A stretch of DNA of 64,000 bases from Insolitispirillum peregrinum. GTDB lineage: Bacteria; Pseudomonadota; Alphaproteobacteria; Rhodospirillales; Rhodospirillaceae. The DNA lies in assembly GCF_042665255.1 (NCBI RefSeq), contig NZ_JBHTCD010000019.1; one strand, 5' to 3'. The notes under the pieces are model-generated. The model made no database searches. It was not told where the DNA came from and saw nothing but the letters and a program-made list of their open reading frames with translations. Shown piece after piece: positions 51,750-60,186 of this stretch (the first letter of the stretch is position 1; every line of letters starts with the position of its first letter). The translations under genes were made by a program, and so were the position numbers.

Positions 51750-52802
51750 ATGGAAAATTCAGTAAAAACAACGCGTTCACCCGACCGCCGCCTGTCCGTT
51801 GCGCCGATGATGGACTGGACTGACCGCTTTGACCGGGCCTTTTTACGCTGCATGACCCGGCATACCCTGCTGTACACCGAAATGGTGGTCACCGGGGCGA
51901 TCCTGTTCGGCAAGCGGGAGCGGTTCCTGGATTACGATGCGCAGGAACAACCGCTGGCGTTGCAGTTGGGGGGATCGGTGCCGGATGAACTGGCGCGCTG
52001 TGCCCGCATTGCCGAAGACTGGGGCTATCGTGAGGTCAACCTGAACGTCGGCTGCCCATCGGACCGGGTGTCGGCGGGGCGGTTTGGGGCCTGCCTGATG
52101 GCCGAGCCTGCGTTGGTAGCTGACTGTGTGAAGGCGATGCGCGATGCAACGTCGTTGCCGGTGACGGTCAAGCACCGGATTGGCATTGATGACCTCGACA
52201 GTTATGAACTGCTAACGCAGTTTGTTTCGCAGGTGGCTGATTCCGGGTGCGAAACGTTTGTGGTCCATGCCCGCAAGGCTTGGCTTACCGGCTTGTCACC
52301 AAAGGAAAACCGCGAGATTCCGCCGCTGCGTCATGACGTGGTGCATCAGTTGAAACGCGACTTCCCCCATCTGGAAATCATCCTCAACGGTGGCCTGCGC
52401 ACCATTGACGCCTGTCTGGAACATTTCCCGGCGGTTGATGGCTGCATGATTGGCCGGGCGGCCTACGAGACGCCTTATGTGCTGGCGACGGCTGACCGCG
52501 ATATCTTTGGCGATGATCACCCGATCCGCGACCGCTTTGAGGTGATCGAGGCCTATCGTCCCTATATCGCCGAGAAATTGGCCGAGGGCGTGCCACTGAG
52601 CCGGATGACCCGCCATATCCTTGAACTGTTCCACGGCCAGCCGGGTGGTCGGCTGTGGCGTCGTCACCTTAGCCAGAACGCCCACCTGCCGGGGGCCGGG
52701 CTGGCCGTGGTGGACGAAGCGCTGGACATTGCCCGCCGGGCCTTTGCCGCCCGCGAGGAGAAAATGGCCAGTGCAGAGGGGCAGGGCGGCGCGTTGTCCT
52801 GA
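51750..52802 (+). CDS. dusA: tRNA-dihydrouridine(20/20a) synthase DusA
   Basis: FMN enzyme that reduces uridines in the tRNA D-loop. The 350-residue protein has LSVAPMMDWTDRFDR at the N-terminus, catalytic Cys in NVGCPSDRVSAG, VKHRIGIDD, the DusA-type VHARKAWL, and FMN-phosphate motif LNGGLRTID. ATG 51750 is preceded by CAGGA; an ATG at 51729 is an alternative adding seven residues. It probably has its own promoter after repeat copy 7. Confidence 0.95.
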   Translation: MENSVKTTRSPDRRLSVAPMMDWTDRFDRAFLRCMTRHTLLYTEMVVTGAILFGKRERFLDYDAQEQPLALQLGGSVPDELARCARIAEDWGYREVNLNVGCPSDRVSAGRFGACLMAEPALVADCVKAMRDATSLPVTVKHRIGIDDLDSYELLTQFVSQVADSGCETFVVHARKAWLTGLSPKENREIPPLRHDVVHQLKRDFPHLEIILNGGLRTIDACLEHFPAVDGCMIGRAAYETPYVLATADRDIFGDDHPIRDRFEVIEAYRPYIAEKLAEGVPLSRMTRHILELFHGQPGGRLWRRHLSQNAHLPGAGLAVVDEALDIARRAFAAREEKMASAEGQGGALS

Positions 52803-52921
52803 TGGTGCGATGCGGAAAGGGGTTGCAAATCAGCCCCAAAGCCTTAGCCTGAGTGTGTGCTTGCCCGACGCACGCGCCTTGCGCGATGCTCCGGTGACGA
52901 TTTTCAAGGGGAGACCGTTTG

Positions 52922-53578
52922 ATGACCGCAACCGTGATCACCATCGCCCAGCAAAAGGGCGGTGCCGGGAAAACCACTCTGGCGGCGCAACTGGCCGTCC
53001 ACTGGGCCGGGTCACAGAAAAAGGTGGCGGTCCTCGACATTGACCCGCAGGCCAGCCTGACCGCTTGGCACATGGTGCGGCGGCGGACGCTGGCTGATCA
53101 GGATGCCGGGGGTATTCACCTGTCGACGGTGGCAGGCTGGCGTCTGGGGACCGAGCTTGACCGGCTGCGGCAGGATTTCGACGTGGTGATCGTTGACAGT
53201 CCTCCCCATGCCGAAACTGATGCCAAGGCGGCCATCCGGGCGGCCGATCTGGTGCTGGTGCCAGTGCAGCCCAGCCCGATGGACCTGTGGGCGATTGGCC
53301 CGACGCTGGATGTGGCCCGCAAGGAAAAGCGCCCGTTCCTGATCGTGCTGAACCGTATGCCGCCGCGCGGAACCCTGCCCGAGCAGGTGATTGCCAAGCT
53401 GGCCGAAGACAATCTGCCGATCGCCAAGGCAAGTCTGGGGAACCGGCAGGTGTTCGCCTCGTCGATGATGGATGGGCGCGGCGTGACCGAGGTCGGTTCG
53501 CGCACCACCGCCGCCGCCGAGCTGCGGGCTTTGGCCGACGAAGCCCGTGCCTATGCGCAGTCTGTCAGCAAGAAATAA
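52922..53578 (+). CDS. ParA-family ATPase (chromosomal, orphan)
   Basis: A 218-residue deviant-Walker ATPase: KGGAGKTTLAAQLA (residues 12-25), VLDIDPQASLTAW and VIVDSPPH. It resembles small ParA/MipZ-like or plasmid-type ParA proteins that position DNA or protein complexes. There is no parB beside it, and two downstream genes are metabolic, so the cargo cannot be inferred. ATG 52922 follows AGGGGAG; a TTG one codon earlier is also open. Confidence 0.88.
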   Translation: MTATVITIAQQKGGAGKTTLAAQLAVHWAGSQKKVAVLDIDPQASLTAWHMVRRRTLADQDAGGIHLSTVAGWRLGTELDRLRQDFDVVIVDSPPHAETDAKAAIRAADLVLVPVQPSPMDLWAIGPTLDVARKEKRPFLIVLNRMPPRGTLPEQVIAKLAEDNLPIAKASLGNRQVFASSMMDGRGVTEVGSRTTAAAELRALADEARAYAQSVSKK

Positions 53579-53593
53579 CTCCGGGAGTTTCTG

Positions 53594-54211
53594 ATGCCGT
53601 TGCCCGACACCACCCCGACCCGCGTTGAATTGCTGGCCCGTGAGCGGGTCGCCAATGGCTATTGCAAGGTTGACAAGCTGACCCTGCGGCATGAGCAGTA
53701 CGCCGGAGGCATGGGGCCGGAGATCGTCCGCGAGGTGGTCGAGCGCGGTAACGCGGCGGCGGTGCTGCTGTATGATCCGGTGCGTGAGTGCTGTGTGATG
53801 ATTGAACAGTTCCGCCCCGGTGCGTGGCTGGCCGATCAGGCACCGTGGATGCTGGAAATCGTCGCCGGGATCATCGAGCCGGGGGAAACCGCCGAAACCG
53901 TCTGTCGGCGCGAGGCCGAGGAAGAAGCCGGGGTTCGTATCGGCGAGTTGCAGAAAATCATGTCCTACATGGTGACGCCGGGGGTGTGCACCGAAACCAT
54001 TGACCTGTTCGTTGGGCGGGTCGATGCCAGCGAGGCGCATGGTTTGCACGGTGTGGCCGCCGAGGGCGAAGACATCCGGGTGTTCACCATGACCGTTGAC
54101 GAGTTGCAATGGGCGCTGGAAACCGGCAAGGTCAACAACGTCACCACCATCATTGCCATTCAGTGGTTGCTGTTGAATCGTGACCGCCTGCACCAGCAGT
54201 GGGGCTGCTGA
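53594..54211 (+). CDS. NUDIX hydrolase, ADP-ribose pyrophosphatase type
   Basis: A 205-residue enzyme with a complete NUDIX box (GIIEPGETAETVCRREAEEE, then AGV) and the N-terminal region LLARERVANGYCKVDKLTLRH typical of NudF-like ADP-ribose pyrophosphatases, which hydrolyse ADP-ribose to AMP and ribose 5-phosphate. It starts 16 bp after the ParA stop and may be co-transcribed. Free ADP-ribose is also the product of DraG, but that link is speculative. Confidence 0.9.
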   Translation: MPLPDTTPTRVELLARERVANGYCKVDKLTLRHEQYAGGMGPEIVREVVERGNAAAVLLYDPVRECCVMIEQFRPGAWLADQAPWMLEIVAGIIEPGETAETVCRREAEEEAGVRIGELQKIMSYMVTPGVCTETIDLFVGRVDASEAHGLHGVAAEGEDIRVFTMTVDELQWALETGKVNNVTTIIAIQWLLLNRDRLHQQWGC

Positions 54212-54317
54212 AGCGGCTGTATTGCAACCCGATTGCAAAAAGTCCGACTGAAAGACTTGATTGCTCGCCTGCGGCACCATAATCTTACGGAAAGCTGTGA
54301 ATTAAGGGTAATTTCAC

Positions 54318-55328
54318 ATGATTTCTGTGCAGAAAAACGGCGCCGTCAAGGATGGATTCCTCGACAGTATCGGCAACACGCCGCTGATCCGCTTGCCGTG
54401 GGCGTCCGAGCAGGCGGGCTGTACCATTCTGGGCAAGGCCGAATTCCTCAATCCCGGTGGGTCGGTCAAGGACCGGGCGGCGCTGGCGCTGATCATGGAT
54501 GCGCGCGAGCGTGGCGTCCTGCCGCCGGGTGGCACCATCGTCGAAGGGACCGCTGGCAACACCGGCATCGGTCTGGCGCTGGTCGGCAATGCGCTGGGCT
54601 ACAAGACCATCATCGTGATGCCCGAAACGCAGAGCCAGGAAAAGAAGGACATGCTCCGCCTGTGCGGTGCAGACCTGCGACTGGTTCCGGCTGTGCCCTA
54701 CAAGGACCCGATGAACTACGCCCGCTATTCTGGCCGTCTGGCCGAAGAACTGGGGGCGTTCTGGGCCAACCAGTTCGACAATACCGCCAATCGCATGGGC
54801 CATTACCGCACCACCGGCCCGGAAATCTGGGAGCAGTCCGCCGGGACGGTCACCGGCTTCACCTGTGCTGTCGGCACCGGTGGCACGCTGTGGGGAACGG
54901 CGGCGGCGCTGAAGGAGCGCAACCCGAACATCGTTTGCGCACTGGCCGACCCGCATGGGTCGGCGCTGTATGACTGGGTGAAAAACGGTGAACTGAAGGC
55001 CGAAGGCTCGTCGATCACCGAAGGTATCGGGCAGGGGCGGGTGACCGCCAACCTCGAAGACCTGCCGGTTGATGATGCCTTCCGCATTGCTGACGACGAA
55101 GCGTTGAACGTGCTGTTCAACATGGTGATCCGCGACGGTCTGGTGCTGGGCGGCTCGTCGGGGGTCAACGTGGCGGCGGCCATTCGTCTGGGGCGTCAGC
55201 TTGGCCCGGATGCGGTGGTGGCAACCATCCTGTGCGATGGTGGTGCCCGTTATCAGTCGAAGCTCTACAACCCGGCGTTCCTCGCTGAAAAGGGTCTCCC
55301 GTGTCCGCCGTGGATGGCGTCCGCATAA
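54318..55328 (+). CDS. cysK: Cysteine synthase A (O-acetylserine sulfhydrylase)
   Basis: PLP enzyme making cysteine from O-acetylserine and sulfide, the step after CysI. The 336-residue protein has the PLP lysine in NPGGSVKDRAAL, the phosphate loop VEGTAGNTGIGLALV and VGTGGTLWG. It belongs to the longer alphaproteobacterial type. No operon partner is adjacent on the 5' side (107-bp gap). Confidence 0.94.
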   Translation: MISVQKNGAVKDGFLDSIGNTPLIRLPWASEQAGCTILGKAEFLNPGGSVKDRAALALIMDARERGVLPPGGTIVEGTAGNTGIGLALVGNALGYKTIIVMPETQSQEKKDMLRLCGADLRLVPAVPYKDPMNYARYSGRLAEELGAFWANQFDNTANRMGHYRTTGPEIWEQSAGTVTGFTCAVGTGGTLWGTAAALKERNPNIVCALADPHGSALYDWVKNGELKAEGSSITEGIGQGRVTANLEDLPVDDAFRIADDEALNVLFNMVIRDGLVLGGSSGVNVAAAIRLGRQLGPDAVVATILCDGGARYQSKLYNPAFLAEKGLPCPPWMASA

Positions 55329-55453
55329 AAGGAGATTGCCTTCCTGTCCCTGCGGGGGCATCGTCTTTCTGCCACGGCGGTAACGGCGGTGCCTTTACGG
55401 GGCCTGTCGTTGCCCTCGGCTAACATGTGGAAACGCAGCAACAGGAAGCGCCA

Positions 55454-56311
55454 ATGTCTTATACCCGTCCCGACCCCCTGGTCAGCACGCAATGGCTGGC
55501 TGACCATCTGGCCGCCCCGGATGTGCGGGTGGTTGACGCCAGCTATAGTCTGGACCCCAGCCGCGACATGCGGGCCGAATACGAAGCCTGTCATGTGCCG
55601 GGGGCGGTATTTTTCGATATTGACGACATTGCCGACCGCACCAGCCCCTACAAGCACACCGTCCCTGCCGCCGAAGTGTTTGCCGCCAAGGTGCGCAAGC
55701 TGGGGCTGGGTGATGGCAACCACGTGGTGGTTTATGACAGCAACGGCGGGGTGATGGCCGCCTGTCGGGTGTGGTGGCTGTTCCGCCTGTTCGGGGCGAC
55801 CAATGTGTCGGTGCTTGACGGGGGCCTGCCCAAGTGGCTGGCCGAGAACCGCCCGGTGGAAGACCTGCCGCCGCCCGCCCGCGAGCGTCATTTTACCGCC
55901 CGCATGGACACCACCCTGTTCCGCTCGGCAGAAAACCTGCTTGTCAACCTGACGGCGGAAACGCCCGAGCAGGTGGTTGATGCCCGCTCGCCGGGCCGGT
56001 TCCGGGGCGAAGAAGCCGAGCCGCGGGCCGGTGTGCGTCAGGGGCGGATTCCGGCCTCGCTGAATCTGCCCTTTACCGCCCTGATCGACCCGCAGAGCAA
56101 GACCTTCCTGCCGCCCGAGCAGTTGCGCCAGCAGTTCGATGCCGCCGGTGTTGACCTGTCAAAGCCGCTGGTGGCGTCGTGCGGCTCCGGCGTGACCGCC
56201 TGCGTGATTGCCATGGCAGGGTATCTGCTGGGCAAGGATGACATCTCGATCTTTGATGGCTCGTGGAGCGAGTGGGGCAGCCGGGCCGAGTTGCCGATTG
56301 CGGTGGGCTGA
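55454..56311 (+). CDS. sseA: 3-mercaptopyruvate sulfurtransferase
   Basis: Two-rhodanese-domain enzyme that transfers sulfur from 3-mercaptopyruvate to a thiol or cyanide. The 285-residue protein has an inactive N-terminal domain (DGNHVVVYDSNGGVMAACRVWW) and a catalytic loop CGSGVTAC in the C-terminal domain; the CGSGV type loop distinguishes mercaptopyruvate from thiosulfate sulfurtransferases. AGGAAG precedes ATG 55454. It is likely linked to cysteine turnover with cysK. Confidence 0.94.
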   Translation: MSYTRPDPLVSTQWLADHLAAPDVRVVDASYSLDPSRDMRAEYEACHVPGAVFFDIDDIADRTSPYKHTVPAAEVFAAKVRKLGLGDGNHVVVYDSNGGVMAACRVWWLFRLFGATNVSVLDGGLPKWLAENRPVEDLPPPARERHFTARMDTTLFRSAENLLVNLTAETPEQVVDARSPGRFRGEEAEPRAGVRQGRIPASLNLPFTALIDPQSKTFLPPEQLRQQFDAAGVDLSKPLVASCGSGVTACVIAMAGYLLGKDDISIFDGSWSEWGSRAELPIAVG

Positions 56312-56325
56312 GGAAAGAGGAGGGG

Positions 56326-56385
56326 GACGTGGAGCGCTGCTCCACACTTCGCCGGGGCCTTGAGGCCCCGGACCCCAGTGTGTTG
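56326..56385 (-). repeat. REP-like two-hairpin repeat, copy 8
   Basis: TGGAGC-GCT-GCTCCA, CACTTCG, CCGGGGCC...GGCCCCGG, ACCCCAGTG. The A/T arm is absent. It lies just after the sseA stop. Confidence 0.85.
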
Positions 56386-56393
56386 AGAGTCAA

Positions 56394-56432
56394 AAAAATC
56401 CCGGACATGGCGAAGACCTGTCCGGGATTTTT
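56394..56432. terminator. Bidirectional terminator between sseA and bacterioferritin
   Basis: A 14-bp perfect stem (56394-56407 with 56419-56432) with A-run and T-run ends, between convergent genes. Confidence 0.9.
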
Positions 56433-56453
56433 GTCAGTACGGCAGACGGAACA

Positions 56454-56924
56454 TCAGTCTTCGATTGCCGACTGCAGGTAGTTCGGCAGGCCGACATCCT
56501 TGATCAGGCTCTGCTGGGTTTCCAGCCAGTCGATATGCTCTTCGCATTCTTCCAGCAGTTCCTGCAGCTCGTCGCGGCTGACGTAATCCTGCGAGGTTTC
56601 GCACAGGGCGATGGTGGTCACCAGCGCGGTGCGCAGGTCGGTGGCCATGCCCAGATCGGCGGCGATGATTTCCGGCACGTCTTCGCCGATATGCAGCTTG
56701 CCGAGGTCTTGCAGGTTCGGCAGGCCTTCGAGGAACAGGACGCGCTCGATGATCTCATCGGCTTCCTTCATGGCGCGGATCGACTGCTTGTAGATCGACT
56801 TGCCCAGACCGCCGAGGCCCCAATGCTTCAGCATGCGGGCGTGCAGGAAATACTGGTTGATGGCGGTCAGTTCGATCTTGAGCACGCCGTTCAGGGCGGC
56901 GATGACGCTCTTGTCACCTTTCAT
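56454..56924 (-). CDS. bfr: Bacterioferritin, haem-binding subunit lacking ferroxidase ligands
   Basis: A 156-residue ferritin-like four-helix protein for iron storage. It keeps the haem ligand Met52 (IRAMKEAD) and Glu18. Relative to E. coli Bfr, ferroxidase ligands Glu51, His54 and Glu94 are Ala, Glu and Ala, and position 127 is Cys. It is therefore a haem-type subunit that probably needs the neighbouring subunit for iron oxidation. It lies 49 bp downstream of the other bfr on the same strand, so the pair is likely co-expressed. Confidence 0.94.
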   Translation of the reverse strand: MKGDKSVIAALNGVLKIELTAINQYFLHARMLKHWGLGGLGKSIYKQSIRAMKEADEIIERVLFLEGLPNLQDLGKLHIGEDVPEIIAADLGMATDLRTALVTTIALCETSQDYVSRDELQELLEECEEHIDWLETQQSLIKDVGLPNYLQSAIED

Positions 56925-56973
56925 GGGGACAGCTCCTTAAGGAAGAGGGGGACGGGGAACCGTGGCTGAAACC

Positions 56974-57453
56974 TCAGCCGGCCGAACCCATCATCGACTG
57001 CTGGTAGTTCTGCAGGCCGATCTTTTCGATCAGGCCCAGCTGCTTTTCCAGCCAGTAGCCATGGTCGATTTCGGTGTCTTCCAGCATCTTCAGGAGAATT
57101 TCGCGGGTCTGGTAGTCCTGCTCCCGTTCGCACAGGGCGATGGCATCCTTCAGGGCGGCGACCACCGAGATTTCGACGTTCAGGTCGCTTTGCAGCATCG
57201 ACGGGACATCATGGCCGACGTGGATCGCGTCGCGGGTCACCAGATCGGGCACGCCCCCCAGGAACAGGATGCGCTTGATCAGGTCCTGGCAATGTTCCAG
57301 CTCGTCCTGCTGTTCGTGCTTGATGCGCTCGTACAGCTTGTTCAGGCCCCAGTCTTCGTACATGTGGGCATGGACGAAATACTGGTCGGCGGCGGACAGC
57401 TCGCCCGCCAGCAGCGTGTTCAGGCGGTCGATGATAATTTGTTTACCCTGCAT
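56974..57453 (-). CDS. bfr: Bacterioferritin, ferroxidase subunit lacking the haem methionine
   Basis: A 159-residue bacterioferritin with a complete diiron site: Glu18, Glu51, His54 (ELEHCQD), Glu94, Glu128 and His131 (one-residue shift). Position 52 is Leu instead of the haem-ligating Met. With its neighbour it should form a heteropolymer in which one subunit oxidises iron and the other binds haem. The start at 57453 is the conserved MQGKQIIIDRLN. irr lies upstream on the same strand. Confidence 0.94.
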   Translation of the reverse strand: MQGKQIIIDRLNTLLAGELSAADQYFVHAHMYEDWGLNKLYERIKHEQQDELEHCQDLIKRILFLGGVPDLVTRDAIHVGHDVPSMLQSDLNVEISVVAALKDAIALCEREQDYQTREILLKMLEDTEIDHGYWLEKQLGLIEKIGLQNYQQSMMGSAG

Positions 57454-57545
57454 GGCACATCTCCGGGCGCAAGTAATCTTCACTTCCGCCAAGGTACGGA
57501 TGCGCCGAGAAAAAATCAAGTAAAATCAATAAGTTACTATTGAGG

Positions 57546-57562
57546 CTTAAATGCTTTCTAAA
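57546..57562 (-). promoter_or_regulatory. Possible Irr iron-control element upstream of bfr
   Basis: Read on the minus strand, TTTAGAA-AGC-ATTTAAG has one perfect half of the ICE-type motif (TTTAGAA) and a degraded second half. It lies about 95 bp before the first bfr and beside an Irr gene. Weak evidence. Confidence 0.3.
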
Positions 57563-57694
57563 CTGTAACCGTTCGCATCAGCCAAAAATCGTTGTTGGTG
57601 AACGTGTTACCGGTTCCTGTTCTGTTGCAACAAAGTCGCACTTTCAAATGTTGAGCGCCTGAATCGGGTATTGGGGCTTTCCGCTGCGGCATCT

Positions 57695-58114
57695 TCAGAC
57701 GTTGCGCAGGCGCACGATGATGTCGATTCCACAGATTTCGGTGCCCGCCGGGGCGCTCGGCAGGGTTTCGGGCAGGGGGAACGGCTCGTTCATCGCCTCT
57801 AAAGTTCCAAGGGATTCATTGAAGTAGTGATGGTGCAGGTTCGGATCGGTGCAGAACCAGATGCGTTCCCCAAAGCCGATTCGGCGGACCAGTCCGGCAG
57901 CGGCAAACTGGTTGAGCGTATTATAGACGGTCGCCAGCGACAGACGCTGGCCCTTTTCGGTCAGGTCGCGGTGGAACTGGTCGGGGCTGATGTGGGTTTG
58001 CAGGGTATCGCGCAGGGCTTCCAGCATGGCGATCCGCTGACGTGTTGGCAGGATGCGGTGACGCCGCAGGGTTTGGGGGGCTGGCTCTCGGAGCGTTGCG
58101 TCACGGACTGCCAT
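57695..58114 (-). CDS. irr: Fur-family iron-response regulator, Irr type
   Basis: A 139-residue Fur-fold repressor. It has the winged-helix TRQRIAMLEAL...SLATVYNTLNQFAAAGLV and the HHH motif (NLHHHYFNES) used by Irr for haem-dependent control. The usual C-terminal CxxC zinc motifs of Fur are absent. In Rhizobiales Irr represses iron-storage and activates uptake genes under iron limitation. Its place directly upstream of two bfr genes supports that assignment. Confidence 0.88.
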   Translation of the reverse strand: MAVRDATLREPAPQTLRRHRILPTRQRIAMLEALRDTLQTHISPDQFHRDLTEKGQRLSLATVYNTLNQFAAAGLVRRIGFGERIWFCTDPNLHHHYFNESLGTLEAMNEPFPLPETLPSAPAGTEICGIDIIVRLRNV

Positions 58115-58238
58115 GGTGGGGTTCCTGTGGAAAGGGGGAAGCCGACTTTGCTTAAAGTAAGAAGCATTCGCAATATAAAGCGTGCCCCTGTTTTTTCAAC
58201 AGGTTTTCCGCGCCAAGCCCCAGAGGCTCCCCCCCTTG

Positions 58239-60005
58239 TTATCGGTACAAGGCATCCAGCAGGCCGCGATAACGGGCGAGAATAACATGACGGCGCAATT
58301 TTAGCGTTGGGGTCAGCGTGCCGTTGTCGATGGTAAAGGCATCATCAGCCAGCGCGATGCTGCGGATTTTCTCGATGGCCGACAGCCCGCTGTTCACCCG
58401 TCCGACGGCAGCCAGAACGGCCTGCCGCAGGGCTTCGGGGTCGCCTTGATGGCGGCGGAGGCAGTCTTCGCCGGGGACGATCAGGGCCACCATGTGCGGT
58501 CGGCCATCGCCATGGACCATCGCCTGGGCAATGTCCGGCTCCAGGGTCAGAAAGCCTTCCAGCCGCTGCGGCGAGATGTTGTCGCCACCGGAATTGACGA
58601 TGATGTCCTTCTTGCGGTCGGTGATGCGCAGGTCGCCTTCGGGCGAAATTTCACCGATGTCTCCGGTGTGCAGCCAGCCGTCAGCATCCAGAACCTGCGC
58701 CGTTGCCAGTGGATTGTTCCAGTATCCGTTCATCACCAGGGGACCGCGGACACAGATTTCGCCGTCGTCGGCAATGTGCAGCTCGACACCGCACAAGGCC
58801 GGGCCGACCGCATCCAGCCGCACGCGCCGGGGGATGTTGACGGAAATCACTGGAGCGGCTTCGGTTTGCCCATAGCCTTGCAGGATGCGCACCCCCAGCG
58901 CGGTAAAGAACGTGCCAACGTCGCTGTTCAGGGGGGCGCCGCCCGAGACGAAGGCTTTCAGCCGTCCGCCAAAGCGGGCCTTGACCTTCCGCCGCACCAG
59001 CAGGCTGCACAGGCCGTTCAGGGCCGTGTCGCGCCAGCGCATCGTTTCCGGCGCTCGCAGGGCCTGTTCACCCAGCCGCAGGGTGCGGGCAAACCATGCT
59101 GCCTTGCTGCCGCCCTGCCGTTCGACCCCGCGCAAAATCTTTTGGCGCAGGACTTCGTACAGGCGGGGGACGGCGGTCATGATGGTCGGCTGCATGTCCT
59201 GCATGTTGCTGGCCAGCGCATCCAGGCTTTCGGCATAGGCAATCTGGGCACCGATGGTGATCGGGAAAAACTGCCCGGCGGTGTGCTCATAGGCGTGGCT
59301 GAGCGGCAGGAAGGACAGGAAACGCTCCTCGCCCAGTCCCAGTTGCACCACCACCTGATGGGCACCCAGACAATTGTGCAGGATGGCCTGATGCGACAGC
59401 ATCACGCCTTTGGGGGCGCCGCCGGTGCCCGAGGTATAGATCAGGCAGGCGGTCTCCGTCGGATGGGCGTGCAAACCCGGCAGGGGGATATCAGTAGCCT
59501 GCTGCCCAGCCTGACAGACATCATCCCACATCACCAGCGACAGGCCGGGATTTTGCCGCAGGTCCGCCGGGTCCAGCAGGATGATCTGTGGTGGAACCGC
59601 CGTCTGGGTGGCGGCTTGCAGCAGGCGGGGGGCTAGCTTGCCGGTACAGATCACCACCGATGGCGTACAGTCGCGCAGGATGTGCAAATGGTCGGCAACG
59701 GTGTTGGTGGTGTAGGCCGGAACGGTAATTCCGCCTGCGGCCATGATCGCCAGATCGGCAATGCACCATTCCGGGCGGTTGTCCGCCACGATCACCACCC
59801 GCTCCCCCGTCTGCAGGGCGCAGGTGGTCAGCAGTCCGCGGGCGAGCTGTTCCACCTGCCCGGCCACCGTTTGCCATGACCGGGCCTGCCATGTGCCATC
59901 AGCCTTGCTCCACAGGAACGGCTGGCTGCCAAAGCGGCGGGCCTGGGTGAAAAAGGCATCGCACAGCGTGCGGGGCTGGGTGAAGTCAAGGGCGCGGCTG
60001 GTCAC
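58239..60005 (-). CDS. Long-chain acyl-CoA synthetase (AMP-dependent ligase)
   Basis: A 588-residue ANL-superfamily enzyme activating fatty acids to acyl-CoA through acyl-AMP. It has the P-loop LIYTSGTGGAPKGVMLSH, GYGQTEAAPVIS and GWLHTGDIGEISPEGDLRI...RKKDIIVNSGGDNISP. It is of the FadD15/LACS type that lacks membrane helices. The start is placed at GTG 60005; the longer open frame upstream has no family match. Confidence 0.92.
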   Translation of the reverse strand: MTSRALDFTQPRTLCDAFFTQARRFGSQPFLWSKADGTWQARSWQTVAGQVEQLARGLLTTCALQTGERVVIVADNRPEWCIADLAIMAAGGITVPAYTTNTVADHLHILRDCTPSVVICTGKLAPRLLQAATQTAVPPQIILLDPADLRQNPGLSLVMWDDVCQAGQQATDIPLPGLHAHPTETACLIYTSGTGGAPKGVMLSHQAILHNCLGAHQVVVQLGLGEERFLSFLPLSHAYEHTAGQFFPITIGAQIAYAESLDALASNMQDMQPTIMTAVPRLYEVLRQKILRGVERQGGSKAAWFARTLRLGEQALRAPETMRWRDTALNGLCSLLVRRKVKARFGGRLKAFVSGGAPLNSDVGTFFTALGVRILQGYGQTEAAPVISVNIPRRVRLDAVGPALCGVELHIADDGEICVRGPLVMNGYWNNPLATAQVLDADGWLHTGDIGEISPEGDLRITDRKKDIIVNSGGDNISPQRLEGFLTLEPDIAQAMVHGDGRPHMVALIVPGEDCLRRHQGDPEALRQAVLAAVGRVNSGLSAIEKIRSIALADDAFTIDNGTLTPTLKLRRHVILARYRGLLDALYR

Positions 60006-60186
60006 GGCGGGTCTGACTTTCTGCTGTGGGAACGGGAAACGGTTGCACCGGTAATCATATGATAGGAATAACAGGCTGAAGACAGGGGGAAAAGATCCTC
60101 TTTCCCTGTTGCGTTTTGTTCGCATCGTCCCCCATATCAGGCTATCCTGATGGCGAATGGCTGTCACTTTTTCACGGAGCGTGTGG

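Noticed and set aside
54212..54317. Possible riboswitch before cysK
   Set aside because: The leader has TTGCAA repeats but no pattern I can match to SAM, SAH or other sulfur-linked riboswitches.
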